From Paenibacillus sp. LS1 (GTDB taxonomy: Bacteria; Bacillota; Bacilli; Paenibacillales; Paenibacillaceae), in NCBI RefSeq assembly GCF_026013365.1, contig NZ_JAPDOE010000011.1, positions 62,001 to 126,000 of the forward strand: 64,000 nt of DNA, read 5' to 3'. Positions 45,085-53,750 of this stretch are shown here, in pieces. Made by a program: the position numbers and the translations under genes. The notes under the pieces were generated by a model, which did no database searches, was not told the origin of the DNA, and saw only the letters and a program-made list of their open reading frames with translations. Each line of letters starts with the position of its first letter. Position 1 is the stretch's first letter.

Positions 45085-45149
45085 ACATTTATTGGATATT
45101 TTAGCTTGATTCACACATTTTCATGCCGTTTATCCTTAGAATATTAATA

Positions 45150-46205
45150 TTAACGCGAGTACTCCGGCTGGGTCATGGCGACTGGCTGAGGATTGGCAAG
45201 TACCCATAACACAGCCAACTCGGATAATCTGGCAGGCGCATCAAAATCGTATCCATTGCGAAGTCTGCTGACCAAGTCTGCTGCCTCTTGGAGATGTGCC
45301 GGGGCGAGTGGCGCACCAGTGCTCAGGTGATGAATCAGTGCTTCCATCATCTTGCGATACTCCGCATCCCAGTTTCCTCCGCCATTATCCAATACTTCAT
45401 GGGATACGCGCCCTGTGATGCGGATAACCTCTCCTTGTACTGTTTGCGCATGTCCCTGGGCCGGGATGAGATATTCCCACAACTCTTGGTGTTGCTTGGG
45501 CCAAGCGGTTGCCTTTACCTGAATGGGTGAAGTCCCATCGTGCATGATCCGATTCGCTACCGGCTCGACATCAAATAGCCGGTACAGTTTGATCAGCGCG
45601 TCTGAAACGTCATCGACCTTGTCCTTATTGAACTTTTCACGGACGAATTCAAAATCCTTACCGATCCGCTTCACCGATTCTTTCATATCCGGGGTTAGCG
45701 ATGCTCCGGCATCCAGCAGAATTGCTGCAATCTCTGCCAGATTGACTATATCGCTATTCCTGCAATTGATTAACCCCTTAGCTAATGGGGTATTTCCCTG
45801 TTTATTTTCTACGTTAATAGTAGCGCCTTGGTTTACCAACTCTTGAACCACTTTGGTTCTATACCCACTGACCGCTGCATGTAACGGTGTTTCATTTTGG
45901 TAATCCACAGCGTCCAGATCCGCACCTAATTCAAGGAACAGGGGTACATTTCCTGACCAGTGTGAGGCATGGGCATGTAGAGGCGTGCGTTGATATTTGT
46001 CGCGTGCATTAATGTCTGCCCCTTGCTCTACCAGCCAGCGGACCAATTCATCCGAAATATGCCGAAAGCTGAGGGCCGTACCTTTGCTGTAGCCCCCGCG
46101 GGCATCCCATTCGCATTGCTCAAAGACCTCTTTTACGGTAGTGATATCATTATCTTTAACGAGTTTTTCCATATGAGCAGGTAAGGTTGCTTCCTTCGTA
46201 GCCAT
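45150..46205 (-). CDS. Ankyrin-repeat protein
   Basis: The 351-residue protein has three to four ankyrin repeats at about residues 45-180: LVRWLVEQGADINARDKYQR then TPLHAHA, LFLELGADLDAVDYQNETPL, VVQELVNQGATINVENKQGN and AAILLDAGASLTPDM. The C-terminal half is helical and unrecognised. AAAGGAGAGG lies 9 bases before the ATG at 46205; an upstream frame to 46301 precedes that site and is rejected. There is no signal peptide. Ankyrin repeats mediate protein contacts; the partner is unknown. Confidence 0.85.
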   Translation of the reverse strand: MATKEATLPAHMEKLVKDNDITTVKEVFEQCEWDARGGYSKGTALSFRHISDELVRWLVEQGADINARDKYQRTPLHAHASHWSGNVPLFLELGADLDAVDYQNETPLHAAVSGYRTKVVQELVNQGATINVENKQGNTPLAKGLINCRNSDIVNLAEIAAILLDAGASLTPDMKESVKRIGKDFEFVREKFNKDKVDDVSDALIKLYRLFDVEPVANRIMHDGTSPIQVKATAWPKQHQELWEYLIPAQGHAQTVQGEVIRITGRVSHEVLDNGGGNWDAEYRKMMEALIHHLSTGAPLAPAHLQEAADLVSRLRNGYDFDAPARLSELAVLWVLANPQPVAMTQPEYSR

Positions 46206-46455
46206 TACACTCTTCCTCTCCTTTGTGAATAACAACGTATGTTCCAATGGTAGGCTATGACGATTTAATAGTAAGTAGATAATTTTCTGCAATTTTATCA
46301 CATAGGGGAATTTAAAACCAATAACTGGGTTTCTTGCATCGTCAATTTGTTTGGCTGTGATATAATTTAGGTGAATGTTGATTTTGGAGATTGGTTGAAA
46401 AAGTTAAAATGAACGCCGTAACTTATGCGGTAGTTTTTCGATAATAGGAGGATCT

Positions 46456-47025
46456 ATGTCCTGGAGTAAATTGAAGCAACAACTGGAGAGTTTTCTGAGT
46501 CCGGCGTTAATTGGGAGAGTAGAGTACCGTGCAACCAGCTACCGATATGCTCCTGATAAGTCTGGAAATTGTTATATTACTGTAGATAAAAAGAATGTAC
46601 TCAATATGAGTGATGCAACAACCTCAATCCGATGGTATCAGACGGAGCAGGAGATCAAGAACGACCCGGAGATCATGATCCCTGTGAACGATGAAGAGAT
46701 TGAAGCTATTCGAAAAGATTCCAAAGGGCCTATTCCCGAGGATCGTCTTCAAGTCATGGCAAGAAGCAGAAAGATCTCTGTACATGCCAAAGAGCTTTTG
46801 TTGGCACAGGCGGCATTAAGTAAATCGAATTTTACCGTTGCAGCGACGACGTATTTATCTACTTCTATAGAAGATAATCTAGAGAGCAATGATATCTTGT
46901 TTAATATTTTGGCTTTAGTGGACAGACGCGTTGGCAAAAAGCGAATTCTGAACATGTCCGAGCAGGTAAAGTTAAAACATCCAGCTGTGCAGTATTTTTA
47001 TGAGCTACGACGTAGTACGTTGTGA
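46456..47025 (+). CDS. Conserved hypothetical protein (SF0329-like)
   Basis: The 189-residue soluble protein starts MSWSKLKQQLESFLSPAL, with GRVEYRATSYRYAPDKSG and ITVDKKNVLNMSD after it and a basic, helical C-terminus ending HPAVQYFYELRRSTL. It recalls small bacterial proteins annotated as the SF0329 family, with no known function; I am not sure of the name. AGGAGG lies 6 bases before the ATG, and a TATAAT is at 46361-46366. It is probably a single-gene unit. Confidence 0.6.
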   Translation: MSWSKLKQQLESFLSPALIGRVEYRATSYRYAPDKSGNCYITVDKKNVLNMSDATTSIRWYQTEQEIKNDPEIMIPVNDEEIEAIRKDSKGPIPEDRLQVMARSRKISVHAKELLLAQAALSKSNFTVAATTYLSTSIEDNLESNDILFNILALVDRRVGKKRILNMSEQVKLKHPAVQYFYELRRSTL

Positions 47026-47138
47026 ATTGAATAACTTTTGATATAGCTTTTAACTATAACCAGTTATGGTTTTTAAGTATCTCTTCTAACTCCTACCCGC
47101 GTGATATGATATGGGTATACAACGAGGGGGTTTTTTAC

Positions 47139-48299
47139 ATGACTGATAAGTTCCAGATCGTAGGAAGTTTATTGCGGCCGGATGAGCTGCTGAAATATAA
47201 AACGCAAATTGAACATAATGATGATATCCAATATCCATTCTATGAAAACTACGAAGGATATGAGAAGTGCGAGACTGAGGCTATCAAACAAGTTGTCGCA
47301 AAGGAAATCGAACATAACCTGTCCGTTGTTACAGATGGCGAATTCTCCAAATCGATGTGGCATCTGGACTTTGTATGGGGATTTGGTGGAGTGAAGCGTT
47401 ACATCGCAGATCACGGCTATTTTTTCAGAGATGTGGACGGAACTTCGAAATATGAAACACGCAAAGATATTGGACTGCGCATCACTGATAAATTGAGTGG
47501 AAAGAACCATCATTTCATTCAACTGTTCCAACAACTGCAAGACACAGCTGGTGAGCAACAAACGAAACTTTGTGTACCGTCTCCCTCCCATATTTTCGGT
47601 GAGCTTTCCTGGTCGGATAACATTGGAGGTGCGGATTCTGTATATCAGAATAAACAAGAGCTTAAAGAGGGTCTTGTGATCGCGTATAAGGAATTCGTCG
47701 AAGAATTCGCTGCTATAGGCGGTAAAATCCTGCAATTCGACGATTGCTTGTGGGAGCTGTTTGCAGACGACAACCCGAACTCTCCGTTTACAGGGGAGCA
47801 TATTAATCAAGATGAAGTATCAGGTCTCGCAACTGAATTTATTGATATTAACAATACTGTGATTGACTTCGGTCATAGCCTGGGCTTGAAAATGTGGACA
47901 CATAACTGCCGGGGCAACTACGATTCCCGCAACATGGGCGGTGGATCGTATGTAAAAATCGCTAATCTGTTCCTGAAGCAATTGAAGTATGACCGATTCT
48001 TCCTGGAGTGGGATGATGATCGTGCGGGTTCGCTTGAAGCGTTGGAAGTGTTCAAGGACAGACCTGAAACAGAAGTCGTATTAGGTTTGCTTTCCTCCAA
48101 AACGAGTACACTCGATGATGAAGCACGTGTTGTTCGTTTGCTGAACGAAGCATCCAAAATCATCGATAAGGATCGGCTGCTGCTGTCTCACCAGTGTGGC
48201 TTTGCATCCTGCGATGGTGGTAACGAATTAAGCGAAGCTCAGCAATGGGCTAAGATTGATCAGGGTCAGAAGATTGCCAAGCAATACTGGAATAACTAA
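47139..48299 (+). CDS. Cobalamin-independent methionine synthase family protein (MetE C-terminal domain, YxjG/H-like)
   Basis: This 386-residue protein equals the catalytic C-terminal barrel of MetE without the N-terminal half. VVTDGEFSKSMWHLDF, CVPSPSHIFGE, ILQFDDCLWELF and the zinc-ligand segments MWTHNCRGNYDSR and LLSHQCGFASCDGG fit the YxjG/YxjH group in Bacillales, which methylate homocysteine or a related thiol. GAGGGGG lies 8 bases before ATG 47139; an ATG at 47106 precedes that site and is rejected. The 110-base upstream gap leaves no room for a SAM riboswitch. A strong terminator follows. Confidence 0.88.
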   Translation: MTDKFQIVGSLLRPDELLKYKTQIEHNDDIQYPFYENYEGYEKCETEAIKQVVAKEIEHNLSVVTDGEFSKSMWHLDFVWGFGGVKRYIADHGYFFRDVDGTSKYETRKDIGLRITDKLSGKNHHFIQLFQQLQDTAGEQQTKLCVPSPSHIFGELSWSDNIGGADSVYQNKQELKEGLVIAYKEFVEEFAAIGGKILQFDDCLWELFADDNPNSPFTGEHINQDEVSGLATEFIDINNTVIDFGHSLGLKMWTHNCRGNYDSRNMGGGSYVKIANLFLKQLKYDRFFLEWDDDRAGSLEALEVFKDRPETEVVLGLLSSKTSTLDDEARVVRLLNEASKIIDKDRLLLSHQCGFASCDGGNELSEAQQWAKIDQGQKIAKQYWNN

Positions 48300-48329
48300 A
48301 TTGCAGTAGTACCACCTTTAATGAATAGG

Positions 48330-48374
48330 GATGACTCGTAGGGCCATTAGTGGACCTGCGAGTCATCTTTTTTT
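48330..48374 (+). terminator. Intrinsic terminator
   Basis: GATGACTCG-T-AGG pairs with CCT-G-CGAGTCATC and is followed by eight T. It ends the MetE-like gene. Confidence 0.93.
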
Positions 48375-48578
48375 GTATATAGTCGAAGACATGGTTGGCT
48401 TTTTATAGCATAGATGAAGATCGATTCCACGGACTATGCCACCCGGAAACATCTATCCAAAAGGGAAAGCTCCTGTTTACGCAGAAGTTATATACTTTCA
48501 AGCTCCTGCGATGAGAAACGATGGCATGGATGCATTGAACGGTTATATAGAGTGAAAGGGAGAGGGGACAAGATAATA

Positions 48579-51500
48579 ATGAATCAAACACCGTTAGAAA
48601 AAGATCAGGTTCTGAAGAAACTGGATTCGCTTGGATACTCGGACCGGATGAAGAAAATAGCTCAACTGGGTCACCAGCATTCGGATCAGGCAGGGTACTC
48701 TGCGTTACTTATAGCTTTACTCGATAGCGGTACTGCTTATGAAGCACATCTGGCATTGACTGGTGCGAGTGTAGTAAATGATGTAAATGTCGTATTGCTT
48801 GCTTTGAAGCATCCCAAGGCAGGGGTCAGAGGTCGGGCAGCCGGACTGTTGACCACAGTGGTGACAGATCCAGATTATTCCATTGAATCCGAGATCATCT
48901 CTATGTCCTATCATTGCCGCCGTCAATTACTGCGAAGCATTGTGAACCATCGCAGACAGGATTGGGCGGAGCGTCTGTTACCACTTGTGCTGGTTCGCTG
49001 GGGGGCACAGGAAGCGGCTTTGGTACTGTCCGTGTGCGGTGAAGAGACAGTTCGCAACAGACTTCCGGAACTCGGCTATGCGCTCCGCAATTGGCGGGTA
49101 ATTACGAAGCGTTTTCCTGATCTGGTTGCAACATATCTGGAGCATGCTCTGCAAAGCGCGACACATCGTGGAAGGAATAGCGTATGGTGGACACTTTCTT
49201 CGGCGGTGGAGAAGTTGAGTGAATCCAGACCAGCGATCGTGCTGGAATATGCGCTCAAATATGGACCACTCGAAACGATACATCCTGTGATTAAGCAGCA
49301 ATTGGGTGTCCTGATCCAGACAAGCCCTGGAAGTGTATTCGAACTGCTGACACGGGAGGAGACACGAGGTTATCTCTTAGAGGAGGGGGTACCAGCTGGT
49401 GTTCTGAAAAAAAGAAAATGGTTCACTACAGCCCAGTGGACGACGCTGGTTACCCTGCTCGCTGACGAGCCCATGCACGTTGTCATAGTATTGGATACAC
49501 TTGCACCGTCGAGTCGTGAAGCAATTTTTGACGCGGCTTATAAGGAAAATGAGCGGAGGACACGTATTTTTCCTGTGTCGTTATTGGACGTTTTACCGCA
49601 CCAACTGCGTGACAAGGAAGCAACGCGCATGCTCGAATTGCGCGACATCCGGGATGATCGGGAACAGAGTCTTGAGATTACAGCCCGTCGTTTGATCATT
49701 CATGCGAGGGAAAAGCTGGAGCAAGCTGTGCAGGTATCGAATGCGGATGAACGTGCTGCGGCGTATGGTCGGCTTATTCGAAGCACGGCGATATCCCGCC
49801 GGGGGATGGATGAGACACTGCGTTTCCTGACACGAGTCAAGAACGATCAGGACCCAGTACGTTGGACGGTGATGTCCGAACTGTCGAACTGTCCTGTTCC
49901 CATGTTCACCGAGCAGCATGTGGACGATCTAACTGTGCTGGCAGACAGCGTGGTCGAAGCCAGAGATACCTCATATGGGACGAAGAATGCGACAGAGAGA
50001 CTTGCCTTCTCCATACTGCGAGAGCATGCGCAGGCGCCGGATAGCAGGCTTTTCAGGTTTGGTTTGAGAACGTTGAAGAGAATGGTCGTACGGGATGGGC
50101 AGTTCGTGTTGTATGAGAGAGATTGGAATAGCATACCTGATCATGCGCTTGAGGTTTTGTTCGATGAGTTGTATGCATTGGGTATAGAAGCGAACAAGCG
50201 AGAGAACGATGTTGTGGTCTTGCGTATGGCCGAATCATTTGGTAAGGCGATAGATCGTTTGCCTAAGCTTCAACACTTGCTGGAGGAACTGGTGAAGAAA
50301 AAGAAGGCTCCTGCTCAGGCGATCCGATATTGGCTGGCTCCTTACGAAACGCGGGATGAGAGAGTCAGAGAGTTGCTCGACAGAGACCCGTCCTTCATCT
50401 CATTCCATGAGGTGTTTTGGCATTTGCACCTGAAGCGACAGGAGTGGCTGGATCCGTTCATCGCAGGAACAGTCATTAAGGGCAAGCATTTGTCGGGAAA
50501 AACCATTTATGTTGTGCCTGCTAGTGACGGATTTTATAGGTGGCTGCCACGTCAACAGAAAGCACTGGCCTCCCTGCTGGAACAAGTCGCACTCGATACC
50601 AAACGAACTTCCTATGAACGCGCTGCAGTGATCCGAAGGCTGGCGAGCATGCCCGACCACTGGTCCGAACAACTGGAGGTGCTGTTGCAGGATTCGGAAG
50701 TGCATGTCGTGGAGGCGGCACTCTATGCCTATTCGTTAGGTGAAGAACCGGAGAAGGCACTTCCTGTTCTACTGGACAATCTGGCTGGAGACCGTGCTCG
50801 TGTTGCCATGTATTCAATTCCTAGATGCGCGCGCAGGGTGAGTCCGGTTTTGTTAACGTCGATGCTTTCGGAGTTGCTAAATCGGGATAAACTGAAGATT
50901 ACGGTCAGAAAAGAAGCCATTCGGCTGCTTGGTGCTTATAAAAGCAATGACAGCATGACCCTCCTCGTTCGGGAATACGAGAAGCCCAATACTCACAAAG
51001 ATGTCATTATCGCCATTGGACATGCGGCAAGGCAATGTCTGGATGATGAGCGAAGCTGGACCATGATGAGTACGATGGCTTCCTCTTCGGAGCGGGATAT
51101 TGCTCGAAGCTTGTTGAACCAGCAGCCGAGTGAACTTCCGCTGGACTCGCGTCCACGTTATTTGCGATGGATTACAGGGATCGCAGGCCATGCAGATCCG
51201 ATTGTAGCCAGAGAGGCTTTTCGCTCCATGATCTCCTGGTTGAACGGGAATGAAGAAGTAATCGCCACTTGTGCCAGTAGCACACTGCTTGATTTTCAGG
51301 ATAGTACCCGATGGAAGGCAGCGCTGGACACCCTTATTGCAGCTTGCTCGGAAGGCAAAACAAACGAACAGGTGATCGAGGTTTGCAGACAACTGGCTGC
51401 CACAGAAACGACAGACGAATGGAATGCGGGGAATGAGAGAGATCTGCCAGAGCGGCAGCGTTTGCTCGCACTGATCGACAAGTTAACCTCGTTGTCTCTG

Positions 51501-51944
51501 AAGGAAAGGAAAATGCTTGTTCCTTTGTATGCGGGCATCATTACATGTCTCAATTGTGATGAAACCATGAAGCTGGCGGTAATCCGGTTGCATCTGGCTA
51601 TGACAGACTGGAGCAAGGCGGACCTGGCGATAGGCGGCTTGGACCCTATCATTGGTATAGTGAACAGACAGCCGTATGTACTGGATTTTGTGAACCGGCA
51701 GGTCAGTCGTGTCGTGAATGCAAGCAAAGGGTACTGGAAACCGGAAGACCTCCTTCAGATGGTGGATCAGTTGAATGCTCGGCCTCACATAGCCGCTTTC
51801 AGTATAGGGCTATGTCTGTTGAAGATCGCCGGTCAGGCATTATTATGGAATGAGGACTGTACGGATCGTTTAAGAGTATATCGAACCCATGAGCAGGAAG
51901 CTGTCCGTCTGATGGCTGTGGATATATGGACCACTCTTGAATAA
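48579..51944 (+). CDS. Large HEAT-repeat-like protein
   Basis: The 1121-residue, entirely helical, soluble protein has repeating patterns typical of HEAT/Armadillo-like solenoids, for example VNVVLLALKHPKAGVRGRAA and then LLTTVV, LEVLLQDSEVHVVEAALYAY and EEPEKALPVLLDNLAGDRA. No catalytic motif is visible. GGGAGAGGGG lies 11 bases before ATG 48579. The frame stays open upstream to 48414, but that part shows no conservation-like pattern and lacks a ribosome site. Such solenoids usually act as scaffolds. Function is unknown. Confidence 0.75.
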   Translation: MNQTPLEKDQVLKKLDSLGYSDRMKKIAQLGHQHSDQAGYSALLIALLDSGTAYEAHLALTGASVVNDVNVVLLALKHPKAGVRGRAAGLLTTVVTDPDYSIESEIISMSYHCRRQLLRSIVNHRRQDWAERLLPLVLVRWGAQEAALVLSVCGEETVRNRLPELGYALRNWRVITKRFPDLVATYLEHALQSATHRGRNSVWWTLSSAVEKLSESRPAIVLEYALKYGPLETIHPVIKQQLGVLIQTSPGSVFELLTREETRGYLLEEGVPAGVLKKRKWFTTAQWTTLVTLLADEPMHVVIVLDTLAPSSREAIFDAAYKENERRTRIFPVSLLDVLPHQLRDKEATRMLELRDIRDDREQSLEITARRLIIHAREKLEQAVQVSNADERAAAYGRLIRSTAISRRGMDETLRFLTRVKNDQDPVRWTVMSELSNCPVPMFTEQHVDDLTVLADSVVEARDTSYGTKNATERLAFSILREHAQAPDSRLFRFGLRTLKRMVVRDGQFVLYERDWNSIPDHALEVLFDELYALGIEANKRENDVVVLRMAESFGKAIDRLPKLQHLLEELVKKKKAPAQAIRYWLAPYETRDERVRELLDRDPSFISFHEVFWHLHLKRQEWLDPFIAGTVIKGKHLSGKTIYVVPASDGFYRWLPRQQKALASLLEQVALDTKRTSYERAAVIRRLASMPDHWSEQLEVLLQDSEVHVVEAALYAYSLGEEPEKALPVLLDNLAGDRARVAMYSIPRCARRVSPVLLTSMLSELLNRDKLKITVRKEAIRLLGAYKSNDSMTLLVREYEKPNTHKDVIIAIGHAARQCLDDERSWTMMSTMASSSERDIARSLLNQQPSELPLDSRPRYLRWITGIAGHADPIVAREAFRSMISWLNGNEEVIATCASSTLLDFQDSTRWKAALDTLIAACSEGKTNEQVIEVCRQLAATETTDEWNAGNERDLPERQRLLALIDKLTSLSLKERKMLVPLYAGIITCLNCDETMKLAVIRLHLAMTDWSKADLAIGGLDPIIGIVNRQPYVLDFVNRQVSRVVNASKGYWKPEDLLQMVDQLNARPHIAAFSIGLCLLKIAGQALLWNEDCTDRLRVYRTHEQEAVRLMAVDIWTTLE

Positions 51945-51957
51945 CATAATGAGACAA

Positions 51958-51993
51958 CAAAGACGGTACAGAATCCACTCTGTACCGTCTTTG
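51958..51993 (+). terminator. Hairpin downstream of the HEAT gene
   Basis: Perfect 15-base arms CAAAGACGGTACAGA and TCTGTACCGTCTTTG enclose a 6-base loop. The U-tract is only the TTT within the second arm, so termination is likely but may be weak. Confidence 0.75.
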
Positions 51994-52072
51994 CATTGGT
52001 TCGAAGATTAGAGTAAGAGAGTTTGAGTGTGAGACAGCATTGAGGATGAGATTGCAGGACTAAAGGAAATTA

Positions 52073-52101
52073 TTTACTTTAAAACGGAGAAGTGCTAGGA
52101 T
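52073..52101 (+). promoter_or_regulatory. Putative sigma-A promoter of the GT4 gene
   Basis: TTTACT (52073-52078) and TAGGAT (52096-52101) are separated by 17 bases and lie about 75 bases upstream of the preferred start. Confidence 0.5.
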
Positions 52102-52174
52102 ATGGTGGAAATTGTTAGTAAATGGAACTGAGTATCCTTGTCACAACGTTGAAAACTCAAGGGGGCATCCGGTA

Positions 52175-53251
52175 TTGAACATCATATTTGTAGTGGATAT
52201 TTTGCTCAGTGGTCGAGGTGGAATGGAAACGGCTCTTTCGTTAATCTATCATGAGCTCAAAAAAAGGCATAATGTAACGGTGATCCTGAAGGGGAAATCG
52301 GAAGATAGTACCTGGGAAGAGGGGATCAATACCCTAGCTTTGTCTCAAAAATTAAGTGATTTTATCCCGCGGAATGTTCTGTTAAATATCTACTCGGCTG
52401 CCTTGGCCAATGTAATGAAAGATCTGTTGCCAATAGATATTATCGTATCGACGGGGCCCACCGGGGTCAAAGCCGCATCAATGGCGGTTGAACGATTAAA
52501 TGTGCAAGTGCCTGTGGTAAGCTGGCTGCACTTCAATCTGGATCTTTACTATAGATTCTTCGAAGATTTACGGGCCGCTGATGGACATCTGTCAATTAGT
52601 GAAGGAAACTTGAAGGATTTACACTGTGTTTTTCCTGAAAAACGAAACTTATTGGTCTATAATCCTGTGAAGTTCGATAACGTAACTTATGTGGCGAGAC
52701 CGTCTCATCCTGTATTCTTGTATGTTGGCAGACTGGCCAAGGTGAAGAACGTGGACCACATCATGAAGGCTTTGTCGTCGCTGCAGAGGAAAAACTTCGA
52801 ACTGCATATTATAGGAGACGGTGAAGAATACGAGCCGTTGCTGGAACAGTCCTATCAATTGGGAATACAAGACCGCATCGTATGGCATGGTTGGCAGCAT
52901 GAGCCGTGGGATAGGGTGAACGGCGTAACATCTGTACTCTTGGCGTCCGATACAGAACCGTTTGGATTGGTATTGATTGAAGCACTTGCGAGAGGTATTC
53001 CTGTAATCTCTAGCGATTGCAAATATGGTCCAAGAGAGATTGTGAAGGACAATAATGGATGGCTCTACGAACCGGATGATGTGGAGCAACTGGCATCTAT
53101 TTTGGAACATGTAATGGACAATGGACAACCTTTTCCATCACCAGAAGCATGCAGAGAGTCAGTGAAAAAATATGCCGTTCAGAGCATAGCGGAGCAGTAT
53201 GAACAAGCGTTGTTGGATATCGCGATGCAAAGAAAAGTACAGCACGAATGA
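52175..53251 (+). CDS. Family 4 glycosyltransferase
   Basis: The 358-residue GT-B enzyme has VVDILLSGRGGMETALSLIY in the acceptor half, VFLYVGRLAKVKNVDHIMKA at the donor half, LHIIGDGEEYEPLLEQ, and the EX7E motif in EPFGLVLIEALARGIPVIS. It resembles LPS-type galactosyl/glucosyltransferases. AAGGGGG lies 9 bases before TTG 52175, so I prefer this start over the longer frame from 52112. It sits directly before the RiPP operon but is separated by 300 bases with a promoter. It may or may not belong to that pathway. Confidence 0.88.
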   Translation: MNIIFVVDILLSGRGGMETALSLIYHELKKRHNVTVILKGKSEDSTWEEGINTLALSQKLSDFIPRNVLLNIYSAALANVMKDLLPIDIIVSTGPTGVKAASMAVERLNVQVPVVSWLHFNLDLYYRFFEDLRAADGHLSISEGNLKDLHCVFPEKRNLLVYNPVKFDNVTYVARPSHPVFLYVGRLAKVKNVDHIMKALSSLQRKNFELHIIGDGEEYEPLLEQSYQLGIQDRIVWHGWQHEPWDRVNGVTSVLLASDTEPFGLVLIEALARGIPVISSDCKYGPREIVKDNNGWLYEPDDVEQLASILEHVMDNGQPFPSPEACRESVKKYAVQSIAEQYEQALLDIAMQRKVQHE

Positions 53252-53279
53252 AATGTTCACAAAATATTCAAAAAAACAG

Positions 53280-53308
53280 TTGACTTAAGAATTGAATGGC
53301 AGTATTCT
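53280..53308 (+). promoter_or_regulatory. Putative sigma-A promoter of the RiPP operon
   Basis: TTGACT (53280-53285) and TATTCT (53303-53308) have the ideal 17-base spacing. Transcription from here would give a 5' leader of about 240 bases before the precursor gene. Confidence 0.6.
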
Positions 53309-53513
53309 AGAAAAAAATTCAAATTTATGTAATTAAATACACCTTGTAAAACAACTTGAATTACACTCCATAGATGTACCTCTTACGCTTCCTTTCCTTA
53401 TTTCTCAACTAGACTTAAAGTGCAAACAATGTGTAAGACAAGTCTTCATTCCGTTTCTTCTTTTTTGGTGTTTCTCTTGCTACTTCCTCTGTAACATTTT
53501 TTAGTTCTCATAT

Positions 53514-53527
53514 TGCAAGCGCTTACA
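53514..53527. promoter_or_regulatory. Candidate CcpA (cre) site
   Basis: TGCAAGCGCTTACA matches the catabolite-responsive consensus TGWAARCGYTWWCA at 13 of 14 positions, including the central CG. It lies 29 bases upstream of the precursor start and downstream of the promoter, where CcpA would act as a roadblock. Confidence 0.6.
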
Positions 53528-53555
53528 GATAGTTGTTATGAGAGGAGGTGAGAAC

Positions 53556-53675
53556 ATGACTAATTACAAAAAACCGACGTTTCGCAAATTGGAATCCGCC
53601 GCAATTGCCCAAGCAGCAAGCTGTGGGTGTGGATGTGCATTTTCAGTTGGCGGCGGCTATGGATCATCCTGCTAA
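53556..53675 (+). CDS. Cys/Gly-rich RiPP precursor peptide
   Basis: The 39-codon gene has a strong AGAGGAGG site 8 bases before its ATG. The N-terminal 22 residues (MTNYKKPTFRKLESAAIAQA then AS) look like a leader and contain Y-K-K-P-T-F. This resembles the YxxPxL/F pattern by which leaders of several RiPP classes bind PqqD-like recognition domains. The C-terminal 17 residues, CGCGCAFSVGGGYGSSC, form a core with Cys at 23, 25, 27 and 39. Directly downstream are a radical SAM/SPASM enzyme and a PqqD-like protein. Thioether (sactipeptide-like) or another Cys-based crosslink is the likely modification; this is inference. Confidence 0.88.
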   Translation: MTNYKKPTFRKLESAAIAQAASCGCGCAFSVGGGYGSSC

Positions 53676-53702
53676 TCATTTATTATTCTTCAAGAATGCA
53701 AG

Positions 53703-53726
53703 AAGAGGCCGTTTAACCGGCCTCTT
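53703..53726 (+). terminator. Attenuating hairpin between precursor and enzyme genes
   Basis: AAGAGGCCG (53703-53711) and CGGCCTCTT (53718-53726) form a perfect 9-base stem with a 6-base loop; only a weak T/A tract follows. Such hairpins behind a RiPP precursor allow more precursor than enzyme mRNA. It ends 10 bases before the ribosome site of the next gene. Confidence 0.7.
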
Positions 53727-53750
53727 ATCTTAATTACTGGAGGCTTGTTG

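Noticed and set aside
47026-47138. SAM riboswitch or T-box ahead of the MetE-like gene
   Set aside because: The gap is only about 110 bases and shows no terminator/antiterminator pair or conserved box.
48414-48578. N-terminal extension of the HEAT-like protein
   Set aside because: No ribosome site at 48414, whereas GGGAGAGGGG precedes ATG 48579.
49593-49919. Minus-strand frames within the HEAT gene region
   Set aside because: Many overlapping frames arise from codon bias on the opposite strand; none has a ribosome site or motif.
53513-53541. TTGCAA-17-TTATGA as a promoter directly before the precursor
   Set aside because: A start about 7 bases after 53541 would remove or truncate the ribosome site; the block fits a cre site better, and a better promoter lies at 53280.
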